From contig NZ_LXYO01000023.1 of the NCBI RefSeq assembly GCF_001650915.1, positions 1,178,001 through 1,242,000 of the forward strand: a DNA stretch of 64,000 nt. The letters are read 5' to 3'. Positions 35,078 to 43,322 of this stretch are shown here, piece after piece. Numbering within the stretch: the stretch's first letter is position 1; every line of letters begins with the position of its first letter. Origin of the DNA: Marinobacter sp. EhC06. GTDB lineage: Bacteria; Pseudomonadota; Gammaproteobacteria; Pseudomonadales; Oleiphilaceae. Below the pieces are notes generated by a model that saw nothing but the letters and a program-made list of their open reading frames with translations, was not told the origin of the DNA and made no database searches. The position numbers were made by a program, and so were the translations under genes.

Positions 35078-36494
35078 AGCTGGCCTTGCGTTCAATGGCA
35101 TCGTGCCGGCCTGCCAGAGCCGCGTGGCTCAGGGCCTCGAAGCTTTCCCGGAAGTAGCCCATCACGGCATCCGGGTCGGCGTGAATGGCCTTGTCCACGG
35201 TGATGCCGAATTGCACGGTGCCGGCGTAACTGAGGATGCTCATGCCGATTCCAATGGTGCCGCTCTGGGGCACCCAGAACATGGGCTGGGTCAACTTGCT
35301 GCCCGCCAGGTACAGTGGCTCTTTCGGGCCCGGCACGTTGGTCAGCACGGCGGAGGCCTTGTTGCTGAGCAGATCCAGCGCCCGCCGTTCAATAACATCG
35401 GGGCCCCGGCCGAAGATATCAAGCAGGCTGTAGGTAACCTGGGCCTGATAGGACTGCTTGAGGCGGTTCATATTCTCCTGCACCTGCCGGAAGCACATCA
35501 GAGGGTCCATGACTTCCACCGGCAGCGTGACCAGTACCAGGCCGAACTTGTTGCCGAGGGTTTCTATGGGCTGATCCAGCGGACGCAGGTTGAACGGCAC
35601 GGCCACGCGAATTCCGCACTCGGGAATCGTCTCTTTATGGGCTGCAAAATGCCGCTGTAGGGCCCCGGTGACCGTGCAGAGCAGGGCATCGTTGATGGTG
35701 CCGCCCAGGGCCTTGGCACAGGCTTTCACTTCGGCAAGATCGAGAGGATCCGCCCAGGCCACCTGCTTGCGTCCGGATAGCGGTTCCTTCAATCCGGTTT
35801 TGGGCTCTACAGGGGCCAGACCAAGCTTGAGCAGATCGAAGGCTACGCCGCTGGCGGTGGAAGCCAGTTTCAGGGGGTAGTTGGGTTCGTCACGAACAGA
35901 TTGAATGAACAGTCTCGCCTGATTGGTCGCCGTTTGCGCGCTGTCTACGGCGCGGTGCAGGAAGTTCTGGATTGCCGATCTCTGGCGGGGTTTGGAGCGA
36001 CGCTTGCGAGCCACTTTGCCCAGCCTGGGTTCCGGCGTTCTATCGGTGAGTGACAGCATCACGCGCACCAGCGAAATGCCGTCGGCAATGCAATGGTGAA
36101 TGCGGATCAGCAGAGCGCCACCGTCGCCGTAATTGTCGATGTAATGCATTTGCCAGAGGGGCTGCCGGAAATCCAGTGAGGTGCTGTTCATGTCACTGAC
36201 CAGCTTCTGGAGTTCCGCCTTGTCGGCCTTGCCTGGAAGGGCGATGCGGTGCAGGTGATTGTCCAGGTCGAACAGGGGATCGTCCTGCCAGTAGGCGCGG
36301 TCTCCGGTGTCTATGACCCGTTGCCGGAACCGGTCGAAGCAGAGAAACCGCTCCTCAAGCGTGTGCCTGAGGCGGCTCATCGAAACCGGTTTTTCCAGCG
36401 TCCACACCCCACAGATCATCATGGGGTTCTGGGGCGAATCCATGCGCAGCCACGCGCGGTCTACGGCGGACATAGGTATCTGTTTGGGTGACAT
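35076..36494 (-). CDS. Wax ester synthase/diacylglycerol acyltransferase
   Basis: Transfers acyl-CoA to fatty alcohols or diacylglycerol, forming storage wax esters or triacylglycerols. The 472-aa chain has the catalytic HHxxxDG motif at H133-G139 (HHCIADG), the PLW motif at 112-114 and a late NVPGP block typical of the bacterial WS/DGAT family. GGGAG lies before the ATG. Marinobacter genomes usually have several paralogues, so this one's substrate preference is unknown. It is downstream of smpB with 140 bp between. Confidence 0.95.
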   Translation of the reverse strand: MSPKQIPMSAVDRAWLRMDSPQNPMMICGVWTLEKPVSMSRLRHTLEERFLCFDRFRQRVIDTGDRAYWQDDPLFDLDNHLHRIALPGKADKAELQKLVSDMNSTSLDFRQPLWQMHYIDNYGDGGALLIRIHHCIADGISLVRVMLSLTDRTPEPRLGKVARKRRSKPRQRSAIQNFLHRAVDSAQTATNQARLFIQSVRDEPNYPLKLASTASGVAFDLLKLGLAPVEPKTGLKEPLSGRKQVAWADPLDLAEVKACAKALGGTINDALLCTVTGALQRHFAAHKETIPECGIRVAVPFNLRPLDQPIETLGNKFGLVLVTLPVEVMDPLMCFRQVQENMNRLKQSYQAQVTYSLLDIFGRGPDVIERRALDLLSNKASAVLTNVPGPKEPLYLAGSKLTQPMFWVPQSGTIGIGMSILSYAGTVQFGITVDKAIHADPDAVMGYFRESFEALSHAALAGRHDAIERKAS

Positions 36495-36583
36495 AAGCGG
36501 CTCCCTTTGCCCTGCACCGGAAATCCCGAGTATAGGCCTGTTGGAATTCTGAACAAAGAGAGTGAGTATGCGACATACCCGTC

Positions 36584-36605
36584 GACGCCGGCCATGGCCG
36601 GCGTC
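36584..36605. repeat. Perfect 22-bp palindrome between smpB and the WS/DGAT gene
   Basis: GACGCCGGCC-AT-GGCCGGCGTC. No T-run follows on either strand. It may be a transcript hairpin or a REP-like unit. Confidence 0.6.
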
Positions 36606-36634
36606 AGGTATTTGTTAATTCCTGGCGGGCAGTA

Positions 36635-37114
36635 TCAAACGTTGGCTTCGCGCAGGATGCGCTGCTTCTGGCGGTTCCAGTCGCGCTCTTTCTCGGTGGC
36701 GCGCTTGTCGAACAGCTTCTTGCCTTTCACCAGGGCGATTTCGCACTTCACCTTGTTGTTTTTCCAGTACAGCGCCAGAGGGATGCAGGTGTAACCGGCC
36801 TGATTTACCTTGCCAACGATCTTGGCAATCTCCTTGGCGTGGAGCAGGAGCTTGCGCGTGCGCGTGGGGTCTGCGATCACGTGGGTGGACGCCGCAATCA
36901 GCGGGGTGATGTGAGAGCCGAGCAACCAGGCTTCGCCGTCCTTGAGCAGCACATAGGCATCCACCAGCTGGGCCTTGCCCGCACGGAGGGACTTCACTTC
37001 CCAGCCCAGCAGGGCGAGACCCGCTTCAAAGCGTTCCTCAATGTGGTACTCGTGCTTCGCCTTCTTATTCAGCGCAATGGTGTTGCTCGGCGTTCCGGGT
37101 TTTTTCTTGCTCAT
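36635..37114 (-). CDS. smpB: SsrA-binding protein
   Basis: A 159-aa RNA-binding beta-barrel that delivers tmRNA to stalled ribosomes. The N-terminal [22 protein letters not shown] and [13 protein letters not shown] match the family core, and the basic tail ([20 protein letters not shown]) is the part that enters the mRNA channel. The partner RNA gene ssrA is 1.6 kb downstream. The ATG at 37114 is the only plausible start. Confidence 0.97.
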   Translation of the reverse strand: MSKKKPGTPSNTIALNKKAKHEYHIEERFEAGLALLGWEVKSLRAGKAQLVDAYVLLKDGEAWLLGSHITPLIAASTHVIADPTRTRKLLLHAKEIAKIVGKVNQAGYTCIPLALYWKNNKVKCEIALVKGKKLFDKRATEKERDWNRQKQRILREANV

Positions 37115-37314
37115 GAATCAATGAATCCGGGGTCGGACGAATGAACGGGCCGGCCTTGCTGTAGCCGGAAAAAGGCGCATTGTAGCCCAACAGTGCCAGA
37201 CCGGTCACGAAATCAGCGTTGTGGCGGCTTCTGGTTCGTGCGCAGGGGGATCCTTCAGCTACAATACTGGCCCAGACCTTCTCCCCGACCTGCTCAGTGG
37301 CCTCAGGGACGCGA

Positions 37315-38940
37315 ATGCCTACGCCGTATCAGACACATATCGGGTCCTTTACCCGAAAATCAACCTTCTTCTGGGCCGCGGTGGGCGCTACCGTGGGTCT
37401 TGCCAACCTGTGGCAGTTCCCTTATCTGGCCAGTCTGCATGGTGGTGGCCTGTTCATCCTGCTTTATCTTGCCTGCCTGCTGCTGGTCACCCTGCCGCTG
37501 ATGGTGACCGAAGCGGCCATAGGTCGCTATTCCCGACACGGAATTGTCCTGGCCATGGACGGGCTGATCCGTAGTGCCAAGCAATCCCGCGCCTGGATGG
37601 CGGTTGGCCGGCTCAGCATACTGGCCGCCTTTCTGGTGCTCTCATTTACTGCAGTGTTCGGTGCTATCGCCCTGGCCTACGTGTTTTTCGGGGCGCTTGG
37701 CCGGTTTTCCGGTGCTGGCGAGTCCGAGGCAACCGGCATTCTGGCGGGCTTGGTGTCAGACCCCAGGGAATACCGGGTTTTCATGGGTTGGCATGTCTTT
37801 TTTCTGCTGCTGGTGTTGTGGGTCTCGGCCCAGGGTGTTGTGAAAGGGCTGGAGCGGGCCCTGCGGGTGGTGGTACCGGGCGCCCTGGTGCTGATGCTTG
37901 TGCTATTTGCCCTGGCCGCCTGGCACGGGCGGATCGATGGCGCCATTAACCATATTCTGGCGATGCATCCGGAGGATCTTTCCTGGGAGAGTCTGAAGGC
38001 GGCACTGTTCCATGCGTTCTTCACGCTCGGTCTAGGGATGGGCGTCTGGGCCATACTGGGTTCCTACACCACGCCCCACACCCGTCTGAAGCGCTCGATT
38101 CTGGCGGTGGTGCTGATGGATACCCTGGTTGCCATCCTCGCGGGCCTGATGATTTTCGCGATGGCGACCGACGGCAACAGCTTTGACGGTGAGCGGGGCT
38201 TCAGCCTGCTGTTCGTCTCCATGCCGGTAACACTGGCCCAGTTGCCGGCAAGCCAGTTTGTGATTGCGGCCGTATTTTTGTTGGTGGTGCTGATTGTCTG
38301 GACCACGTCGCTGAATCTGCTTGAGCCGATTGTTGGCTGGTTCCGGGAGTGGACCGGCGCGCCCAGAAGTCTGTCGGTGCTGCTCATTGGCCTGGCGGTA
38401 TGGCTTGCGGGTCTCGCCTCTTTGTTGTCATTTAATGTATGGGCCGAACAGCGGGTTGGCGGCGCTACCCTGTTTCGCTGGCTAGAGCTGGTAACTGGCG
38501 GCCTGCTGATTCCTCTTGTGGCCATCCTGATCGCCCTGTTTACAGGCTGGTGCCTGACCAGGCATCTTTCCGGTACCATGCTGGGCGCTGCGCCAAGGCT
38601 GTTCGCTGGCATCTGGTTCTGGGTGATGCGCCTGGTCCTGCCCCTTGTTGTGGCCTGGATAGGGGTGCAATACACGACCTTTTCACTGGTAAACCTTTGC
38701 AGCAACGGCAATGCTGCGGCCTGGTGTGAGCAGCCTGCCGCCATGATTTCTGAGAATGGTGAGGCGCCACCGAAAGAACGGCCGTTTGCCACGACAGGCG
38801 CAGAATCCGATGAAGAAACGCCAGGGGGCGACGAGACAGCGCCTGCGGCGGACCAGAAATCGCAGGGGGAAGAGGGTGGCGATGGTAAGTCAGGCGAAAA
38901 AGCCCCAAAACAGGACGATATCCTTTATCATAGCGTGTGA
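37315..38940 (+). CDS. Na+-dependent transporter, neurotransmitter-sodium symporter family
   Basis: A 541-aa inner-membrane symporter of the NSS/SNF type. The first helix has FWAAVGATVGLANLWQFPYL, the Na+/substrate-binding signature, and about twelve helices follow. Substrate (amino acid or similar) is not predictable. The last 55 residues form a hydrophilic acidic tail rich in E, D, G and K (EETPGGDETAPAADQ), unusual for the family and likely disordered. The start is the ATG at 37315; upstream in-frame codons lack a family-like N-terminus. Divergent from smpB. Confidence 0.9.
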   Translation: MPTPYQTHIGSFTRKSTFFWAAVGATVGLANLWQFPYLASLHGGGLFILLYLACLLLVTLPLMVTEAAIGRYSRHGIVLAMDGLIRSAKQSRAWMAVGRLSILAAFLVLSFTAVFGAIALAYVFFGALGRFSGAGESEATGILAGLVSDPREYRVFMGWHVFFLLLVLWVSAQGVVKGLERALRVVVPGALVLMLVLFALAAWHGRIDGAINHILAMHPEDLSWESLKAALFHAFFTLGLGMGVWAILGSYTTPHTRLKRSILAVVLMDTLVAILAGLMIFAMATDGNSFDGERGFSLLFVSMPVTLAQLPASQFVIAAVFLLVVLIVWTTSLNLLEPIVGWFREWTGAPRSLSVLLIGLAVWLAGLASLLSFNVWAEQRVGGATLFRWLELVTGGLLIPLVAILIALFTGWCLTRHLSGTMLGAAPRLFAGIWFWVMRLVLPLVVAWIGVQYTTFSLVNLCSNGNAAAWCEQPAAMISENGEAPPKERPFATTGAESDEETPGGDETAPAADQKSQGEEGGDGKSGEKAPKQDDILYHSV

Positions 38941-39012
38941 TTAAGGCTGTCTTCCTTCCCAGAAGTCTGCAATCTTTTCACAGCGTGTTTGCAAGCAGGA
39001 CAACCGGTTCCA

Positions 39013-39459
39013 ATGCCCCATCAGATTGATAAAACAGCTTTGGTTATGCACTCCGCCGAGCGCATGTTTCACCTGGTCAACGATATTGCCCGTTACCCGG
39101 AGTTTTTGCCCTGGTGTGCGGGCGCGGAGATTCACGAGCGGCAGCCGGAGCAGGTCACTGCGTCCCTGGAAATCGCCAAGGGTGGGGTGCGCCACAAGCT
39201 GACGACCCGCAATCAGTTGCTGATGCCGGAGGCGATTGAGATGAATCTGGTGGACGGTCCTTTCCGCAACCTGACGGGCCGCTGGCATTTCAAATCCCTG
39301 GACGAGAACGCCTGCAAGGTGATTCTGACCCTGGAGTTCGAGTTTTCCGGATCGCTTTCAAGGATGACCTTCGGGCCCGTTTTCAGCCAGGCTGCCAATA
39401 CCATGGTGGATGCGTTCTGTCGCCGTGCCGATGAGCTTTACCGGAAGGAGGGTGCATAA
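39013..39459 (+). CDS. ratA: RatA/CoQ-binding START-domain protein
   Basis: A 148-aa protein of the polyketide cyclase/START-like superfamily: MFHLVNDIARYPEFLPWCAGAEI and VDGPFRNLTGRWHF fit the RatA/Coq10-like family. Coq10-type members bind ubiquinone; E. coli RatA was reported to hinder 70S assembly, so the role is debated. The ATG at 39013 has a weak AGGA site 12 bases upstream. It overlaps the next gene by one base (TAATG), so the two are co-translated. Confidence 0.88.
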   Translation: MPHQIDKTALVMHSAERMFHLVNDIARYPEFLPWCAGAEIHERQPEQVTASLEIAKGGVRHKLTTRNQLLMPEAIEMNLVDGPFRNLTGRWHFKSLDENACKVILTLEFEFSGSLSRMTFGPVFSQAANTMVDAFCRRADELYRKEGA

Positions 39460-39746
39460 TGCAGGTGGAAGTGGCCTATGCCAGGCCTGACCGGCAGGAA
39501 ATTGTGCCGGTGAACGTGCCGGAGGGAACCACGGCTCTGGAAGCTGCCAAGTTATCCGGAATCACCGATATTTTTCCGGAAATTGATCCCGACACCATTG
39601 ATATGGGCGTGTTCGGAAAGGTCATCAAAGACCCGGCGGCGCACGAACTTCGCGAAGGCGACCGGGTGGAGCTGTATCGCCCGCTCAAGATCGATCCCAA
39701 GCAGGCGCGATTGAACCGGGCGAAAAAGAAAGACCAGGCTCAGTAG
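39459..39746 (+). CDS. rnfH: RnfH family (ubiquitin-like fold) protein
   Basis: A 95-aa protein with a ThiS/MoaD-like beta-grasp pattern: VEVAYARPDRQEI, EGTTALEAAKLSGI and LREGDRVELYRPLKIDPK. RnfH/RatB proteins pair with RatA in many gammaproteobacteria; the specific role is unknown. It overlaps the ratA stop by one base and its own end overlaps the end of the convergent bamE by seven bases. Confidence 0.9.
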   Translation: MQVEVAYARPDRQEIVPVNVPEGTTALEAAKLSGITDIFPEIDPDTIDMGVFGKVIKDPAAHELREGDRVELYRPLKIDPKQARLNRAKKKDQAQ

Positions 39747-40066
39747 GCCGGGGTTTCTTCCAGTAGCTGGGCCTCGTAGTAGGCGTACTGGTCGTCTTCG
39801 TAGTAAACGATAATTCGTTGTTCCTGGATGTCCCCGCCCTCTCTCTGAAACGTATACACATAGTATTCGCGGGAGGGGTCAACCGGGTTGAGCATGAGGG
39901 GTGTTCCCATAACTGCGTGCACCTGGCTGCGAGGCATGCCTTCGGTCAGCTGCGTCAGCTCCTCATCGGTAACGATGTTTCCCTGCTGGACGTTGATTTT
40001 GTAGACGCCCGGAAAAACGCAACCGGATAGAACGAAAGTGAGAATGAGAGCTGTGAGCTTTTGCAT
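39740..40066 (-). CDS. bamE: Outer membrane assembly lipoprotein BamE
   Basis: A 108-aa lipoprotein of the BAM complex for inserting beta-barrel proteins. The signal ends in the lipobox LSGC (C19), followed by VYKINVQQGN and the SmpA/OmlA core TDEELTQLTEGMPRSQVHAVMGTPL. The start at 40066 is chosen because it gives a normal signal peptide; the longer open frame upstream does not. Divergent from fur, as in many gammaproteobacteria. Confidence 0.95.
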   Translation of the reverse strand: MQKLTALILTFVLSGCVFPGVYKINVQQGNIVTDEELTQLTEGMPRSQVHAVMGTPLMLNPVDPSREYYVYTFQREGGDIQEQRIIVYYEDDQYAYYEAQLLEETPAY

Positions 40067-40188
40067 CGCCGGGGGAAATCCTCTATCTTGAAATCGCCTG
40101 CCAGAGGCAGGTGTGACACGGGTTAACCGTTCAATGGCGGCTTCATCATACCGGAAGCCGTGAGGCACACCAAAGAGTGAATAGTAAC

Positions 40189-40599
40189 ATGTCATCCGAA
40201 AACGCCGAATTACGAAAAGTCGGTCTGAAAGTGACTCTGCCGCGAGTGAAGATCTTCAATATCCTGGAGACAGCGGAGGAGCATCATCTCAGTGCCGAAG
40301 ATGTGTACAAGAAGCTTCTGGAGCAAGGCGATGACGTGGGGCTGGCAACAGTCTACCGGGTGCTGACCCAGTTTGAGGCGGCGGGGCTGGTCCTACGCCA
40401 CAACTTTGAGGGCGGGCATGCCGTGTTCGAGATGGCTGGAGATGATCACCACGACCACATGGTCTGCACACAGACTGGTGAGGTAATCGAGTTCGTCGAC
40501 GAGGTCATTGAAGAGCGCCAGAAGAAAATCGCCGAAGAGAATGGCTACGAAATCGTTGACCACAGCCTGATTCTGTACGTAAAGCCTATCAAGTCCTGA
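40189..40599 (+). CDS. fur: Ferric uptake regulator
   Basis: A 136-aa Fe2+-responsive repressor. N-terminal winged helix (LKVTLPRVKIFNILE, then GLATVYRVLTQFEAAGLV) and metal-binding stretch DDHHDHMVC are clear. A second structural CxxC pair at the C-terminus is absent, as in Pseudomonas-type Fur. ATG at 40189 with AGAGTGA upstream. It is convergent with recN and separated by a shared terminator. Confidence 0.96.
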   Translation: MSSENAELRKVGLKVTLPRVKIFNILETAEEHHLSAEDVYKKLLEQGDDVGLATVYRVLTQFEAAGLVLRHNFEGGHAVFEMAGDDHHDHMVCTQTGEVIEFVDEVIEERQKKIAEENGYEIVDHSLILYVKPIKS

Positions 40600-40628
40600 G
40601 TCTTGTTCAGTCAGTCTTATGAAAAAAA

Positions 40629-40651
40629 GGGGCGGGCTTTTGGCCCGCCCC
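40629..40651. terminator. Shared terminator between fur and recN
   Basis: GGGGCGGGC pairs with GCCCGCCCC across five bases. On the minus strand it is followed by TTTTTTT, so it terminates recN; on the plus strand it may end fur less efficiently. Confidence 0.85.
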
Positions 40652-40696
40652 AACAGCTCTCAGGATCGAGAGGGGTAGTGGAAAATTGCTCGCGGC

Positions 40697-42376
40697 TCAG
40701 TGATGGGTTGCCTGCCCCTTTGAAAACATCTCCCGGGCATGTGCGATCGTGTGTTCGGTCATGTCCACGCCTCCCAACATTCGCGCTACTTCACTGATTC
40801 TGCCCTGGTCATCCAGCGTCTCGATTTTCGAGAAGGTTGCATCCTGTTCGGTAAACTTGCTGACAAACAGGTGCTGGTGACATTGGGCTGCCACTTGCGG
40901 CAGGTGGGTCACGCAAAGTACCTGCCCGTTGCTGCCAAGGGTTCGAAGTAGCCGGCCAACCACTTCGGCCGTGCCACCGCCAATACCGACATCCACTTCG
41001 TCGAAGACCAGGGTGGGCGTGGTTGAGGTCTGGGCAACCACCACCTGAATCGCAAGACTGATCCGCGACAATTCACCGCCGGAGGCCACTTTGGCCAAGG
41101 GTCGAGCTGGCTGGCCCGGATTGGCGCTGACCAGGAATTCAATCTCTTCCAGCCCGTGGGGTGCCGGCTCCTCGCCGCTGTTCCGATTCAGATGGGTAAT
41201 GAACTGCATGTTGGGCATGCTCAGCTGGGCAAGCTCGGCTGCGACCCGTTGGTCCAGCTCGGCAGCCGCCGTGGCTCGAGCCTCCGAAAGCTTGCCGGCC
41301 AGTTCATCGAAGCGTGCCCGCTGGCGTTCCAGCTCTGCTTCCAGTTGTTCCAGGCTGCCTTCGCCGCCGTCCAGTTCGGCCAGCTCGACGCTCAGGCGCT
41401 GATGCAATTCCGGTAATTCCTCGGGTGTGATCCGATGCTTGCGGGCCATCTGGTAAATGGCGCTCAGCCGCTCTTCCACTTCCGACAGACGTGCCGGGTC
41501 GGCCTCATAGTCTTCGACAAAGTGGCGCAGGTTGTCGCCGGCCTCGCTGATCTGGATCTGGGCTTCGTTCAGCATCTGGATGGTGTCAGCCAGTGCAGGC
41601 ACATCCACAGGAAGCTGTTCCAGTTGTTGCAGTGCCTGGCGAACCAGATCAGCCGCGCTGGTTTCATCTTCCGTGCAAAGCAGGGCCGCCTGGTGGCTGT
41701 TGTGCAGAACTGTGTCTGCCTGGCTCAGTTGGGCCTGTTCCTGTTCCAGCTGTTCTTGCTCGCCGTCTTCCAGTGCCAGGCGGTCCAGTTCTTCCACCTG
41801 GTAACGCAGCAGTTGCAGCTTGGCCTCCGCTTCATCGGCATTCTGCCGGCGCTCGGTCAGCCGTTGGCGGATCTGGTTCCAGGTTTTCCAGGCTTCGCGG
41901 GTGTCGGCGGCCAGAGCCTCAACGCCGGCAAACTCGTCCACCAGCTTGCGGTGGGTTTCCTTGCGCAGCAGGGACTGATGTTGGTGCTGGCTGTGAATGT
42001 CCATCAGTAACCCGCCGAGTTCCTTCAAATGGTTCAGCGGGCAGGGTTGGCCATTGATGTAGGCGCGGGAGCGGCCATCTTTGCTGATTACCCGGCGCAG
42101 AATGCAGTCGTTCTCGTCATCCAGCTCATGCTCTGCCAGCCAGGTGCTGGCCTCGGGAATGTCAGATACGTCGAAGGTGGCTGTGATATCGGCGCGCTTG
42201 GCGCCATGACGAACCGCGCCGGCATCTGCGCGCCCCCCCATGGCCAGCCCGAGAGCGTCCAGCACGATGGATTTGCCGGCGCCGGTCTCGCCGGTGAGCG
42301 CTGTCATCCCCTTGCTGAATTGGAGTTCCACCCGTTCGGCGATGGCGTAATTGGAAACCGTAAGTTGAGTCAGCAT
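40697..42376 (-). CDS. recN: DNA repair protein RecN
   Basis: A 559-aa SMC-like ATPase for double-strand-break repair. Walker A is GETGAGKSIVLDALG near 29-43, two long coiled-coil arms fill the middle, and the C-terminus has the ABC signature VASGGELSRISLA and Walker B TLVFDEVDVGIGG. Two consensus LexA sites lie just upstream, so it is SOS-induced. It is divergent from grpE, a common arrangement in gammaproteobacteria. Confidence 0.97.
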   Translation of the reverse strand: MLTQLTVSNYAIAERVELQFSKGMTALTGETGAGKSIVLDALGLAMGGRADAGAVRHGAKRADITATFDVSDIPEASTWLAEHELDDENDCILRRVISKDGRSRAYINGQPCPLNHLKELGGLLMDIHSQHQHQSLLRKETHRKLVDEFAGVEALAADTREAWKTWNQIRQRLTERRQNADEAEAKLQLLRYQVEELDRLALEDGEQEQLEQEQAQLSQADTVLHNSHQAALLCTEDETSAADLVRQALQQLEQLPVDVPALADTIQMLNEAQIQISEAGDNLRHFVEDYEADPARLSEVEERLSAIYQMARKHRITPEELPELHQRLSVELAELDGGEGSLEQLEAELERQRARFDELAGKLSEARATAAAELDQRVAAELAQLSMPNMQFITHLNRNSGEEPAPHGLEEIEFLVSANPGQPARPLAKVASGGELSRISLAIQVVVAQTSTTPTLVFDEVDVGIGGGTAEVVGRLLRTLGSNGQVLCVTHLPQVAAQCHQHLFVSKFTEQDATFSKIETLDDQGRISEVARMLGGVDMTEHTIAHAREMFSKGQATHH

Positions 42377-42415
42377 GCAGATACCCTCCGCGTTCTTCCT
42401 GAGACCGGCAAAACA

Positions 42416-42431
42416 CTGTTGATGTATACAG
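42416..42431 (-). promoter_or_regulatory. LexA box 1 of recN
   Basis: CTGTTGATGTATACAG fits CTGT-N8-ACAG. It lies 40 bp before the recN start. Confidence 0.85.
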
Positions 42432-42434
42432 TGA

Positions 42435-42450
42435 CTGTGAATATATACAG
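42435..42450 (-). promoter_or_regulatory. LexA box 2 of recN
   Basis: CTGTGAATATATACAG fits CTGT-N8-ACAG almost perfectly and begins 3 bp after box 1. Tandem boxes suggest tight SOS control, as known for recN. Confidence 0.9.
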
Positions 42451-42507
42451 GTTTTTGCTGTTTGCAAACCTGTTGAGGGGATTTTCTTCAGGATTGCAGG
42501 CATTGGT

Positions 42508-42536
42508 GGTTGAAACCTGAAGAGCGGGCCCCATAT
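42508..42536 (+). promoter_or_regulatory. Sigma-32 promoter of grpE
   Basis: GGTTGAAA and CCCCATAT are separated by 13 bp, matching the heat-shock consensus CTTGAAA-N13-CCCCATNT. It lies 94 bp before grpE and probably drives grpE-dnaK-dnaJ. Confidence 0.88.
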
Positions 42537-42630
42537 CCGTTCGCAACGACATTTTCCGGCTCGCCGCGGCCGGAGCCCATGTTTAACCGGCCACTGACAG
42601 CGGGCCGCTTCAGAATAATCAGGAGTAGTC

Positions 42631-43230
42631 ATGAGCACTGACGAGAACCGGAATGAGCACGAGGAACTGAACGAAGCCCTCGAGGCTGCCAAAGAGGAAG
42701 CCCAGTCTGCTGAAGCAGAGGCTGGCGAGGGTGAAGGCTCGGAAGTGGAGGCGCTCAAGGCCCAGGTTCAGGAGTTCCAGGAGCAGATGTTGCGCTCCCA
42801 GGCGGAGATGCAGAACGTTCGGCGCCGCGCCGAGATTGACGTGGAGAAAGCCCACAAGTTTGCCCTGGAAAAGTTCGTTAAGGAGCTGCTGCCGGTTGCA
42901 GACAGTCTTGAAAAGGCGGTTGAGAGCACCGAGGGTCACGAGGAATCAGGCGAGCTGGTTGCCTCCATTCGCGAAGGCGTGGAGATGACTCTGAGTCTGT
43001 TCATGTCCAGCCTGAAGAAATTCAATGTTGAGCAGATCAACCCTGTGGGCGAACCGTTCGATCCCCAGCATCATGAAGCCATGTCCATGGTGCCTGCGCC
43101 GGATGCCGAGCCGAACAGCGTGGTTGCCGTGGTTCAGAAAGGGTATCTGCTGAATGGTCGTGTTGTGCGGCCGGCCATGGTGGTGGTCGCCAAAGCGGAA
43201 GATGCACCAAAAATTGATGAGCAGGCTTGA
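42631..43230 (+). CDS. grpE: Nucleotide exchange factor GrpE
   Basis: A 199-aa DnaK cochaperone. The acidic N-terminus (about 1-45) is followed by a long dimerisation helix ([22 protein letters not shown]) and the family block [30 protein letters not shown], ending in the beta-domain [19 protein letters not shown] lies before the ATG. First gene of the heat-shock operon. Confidence 0.97.
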   Translation: MSTDENRNEHEELNEALEAAKEEAQSAEAEAGEGEGSEVEALKAQVQEFQEQMLRSQAEMQNVRRRAEIDVEKAHKFALEKFVKELLPVADSLEKAVESTEGHEESGELVASIREGVEMTLSLFMSSLKKFNVEQINPVGEPFDPQHHEAMSMVPAPDAEPNSVVAVVQKGYLLNGRVVRPAMVVVAKAEDAPKIDEQA

Positions 43231-43322
43231 AAAGCCGATTAAAGCGCCAATATAGCCAGTAAATAGCGACAGCGGAGGCAAATGCCCTCCGGGAAAGCAT
43301 TCAGAAGAATCGGAGTGACTCA

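Noticed and set aside
34902..35660. 252-aa plus-strand frame opposite ssrA and the wax ester synthase gene
   Set aside because: Shadow of the WS/DGAT gene and tmRNA; no domain or start site.
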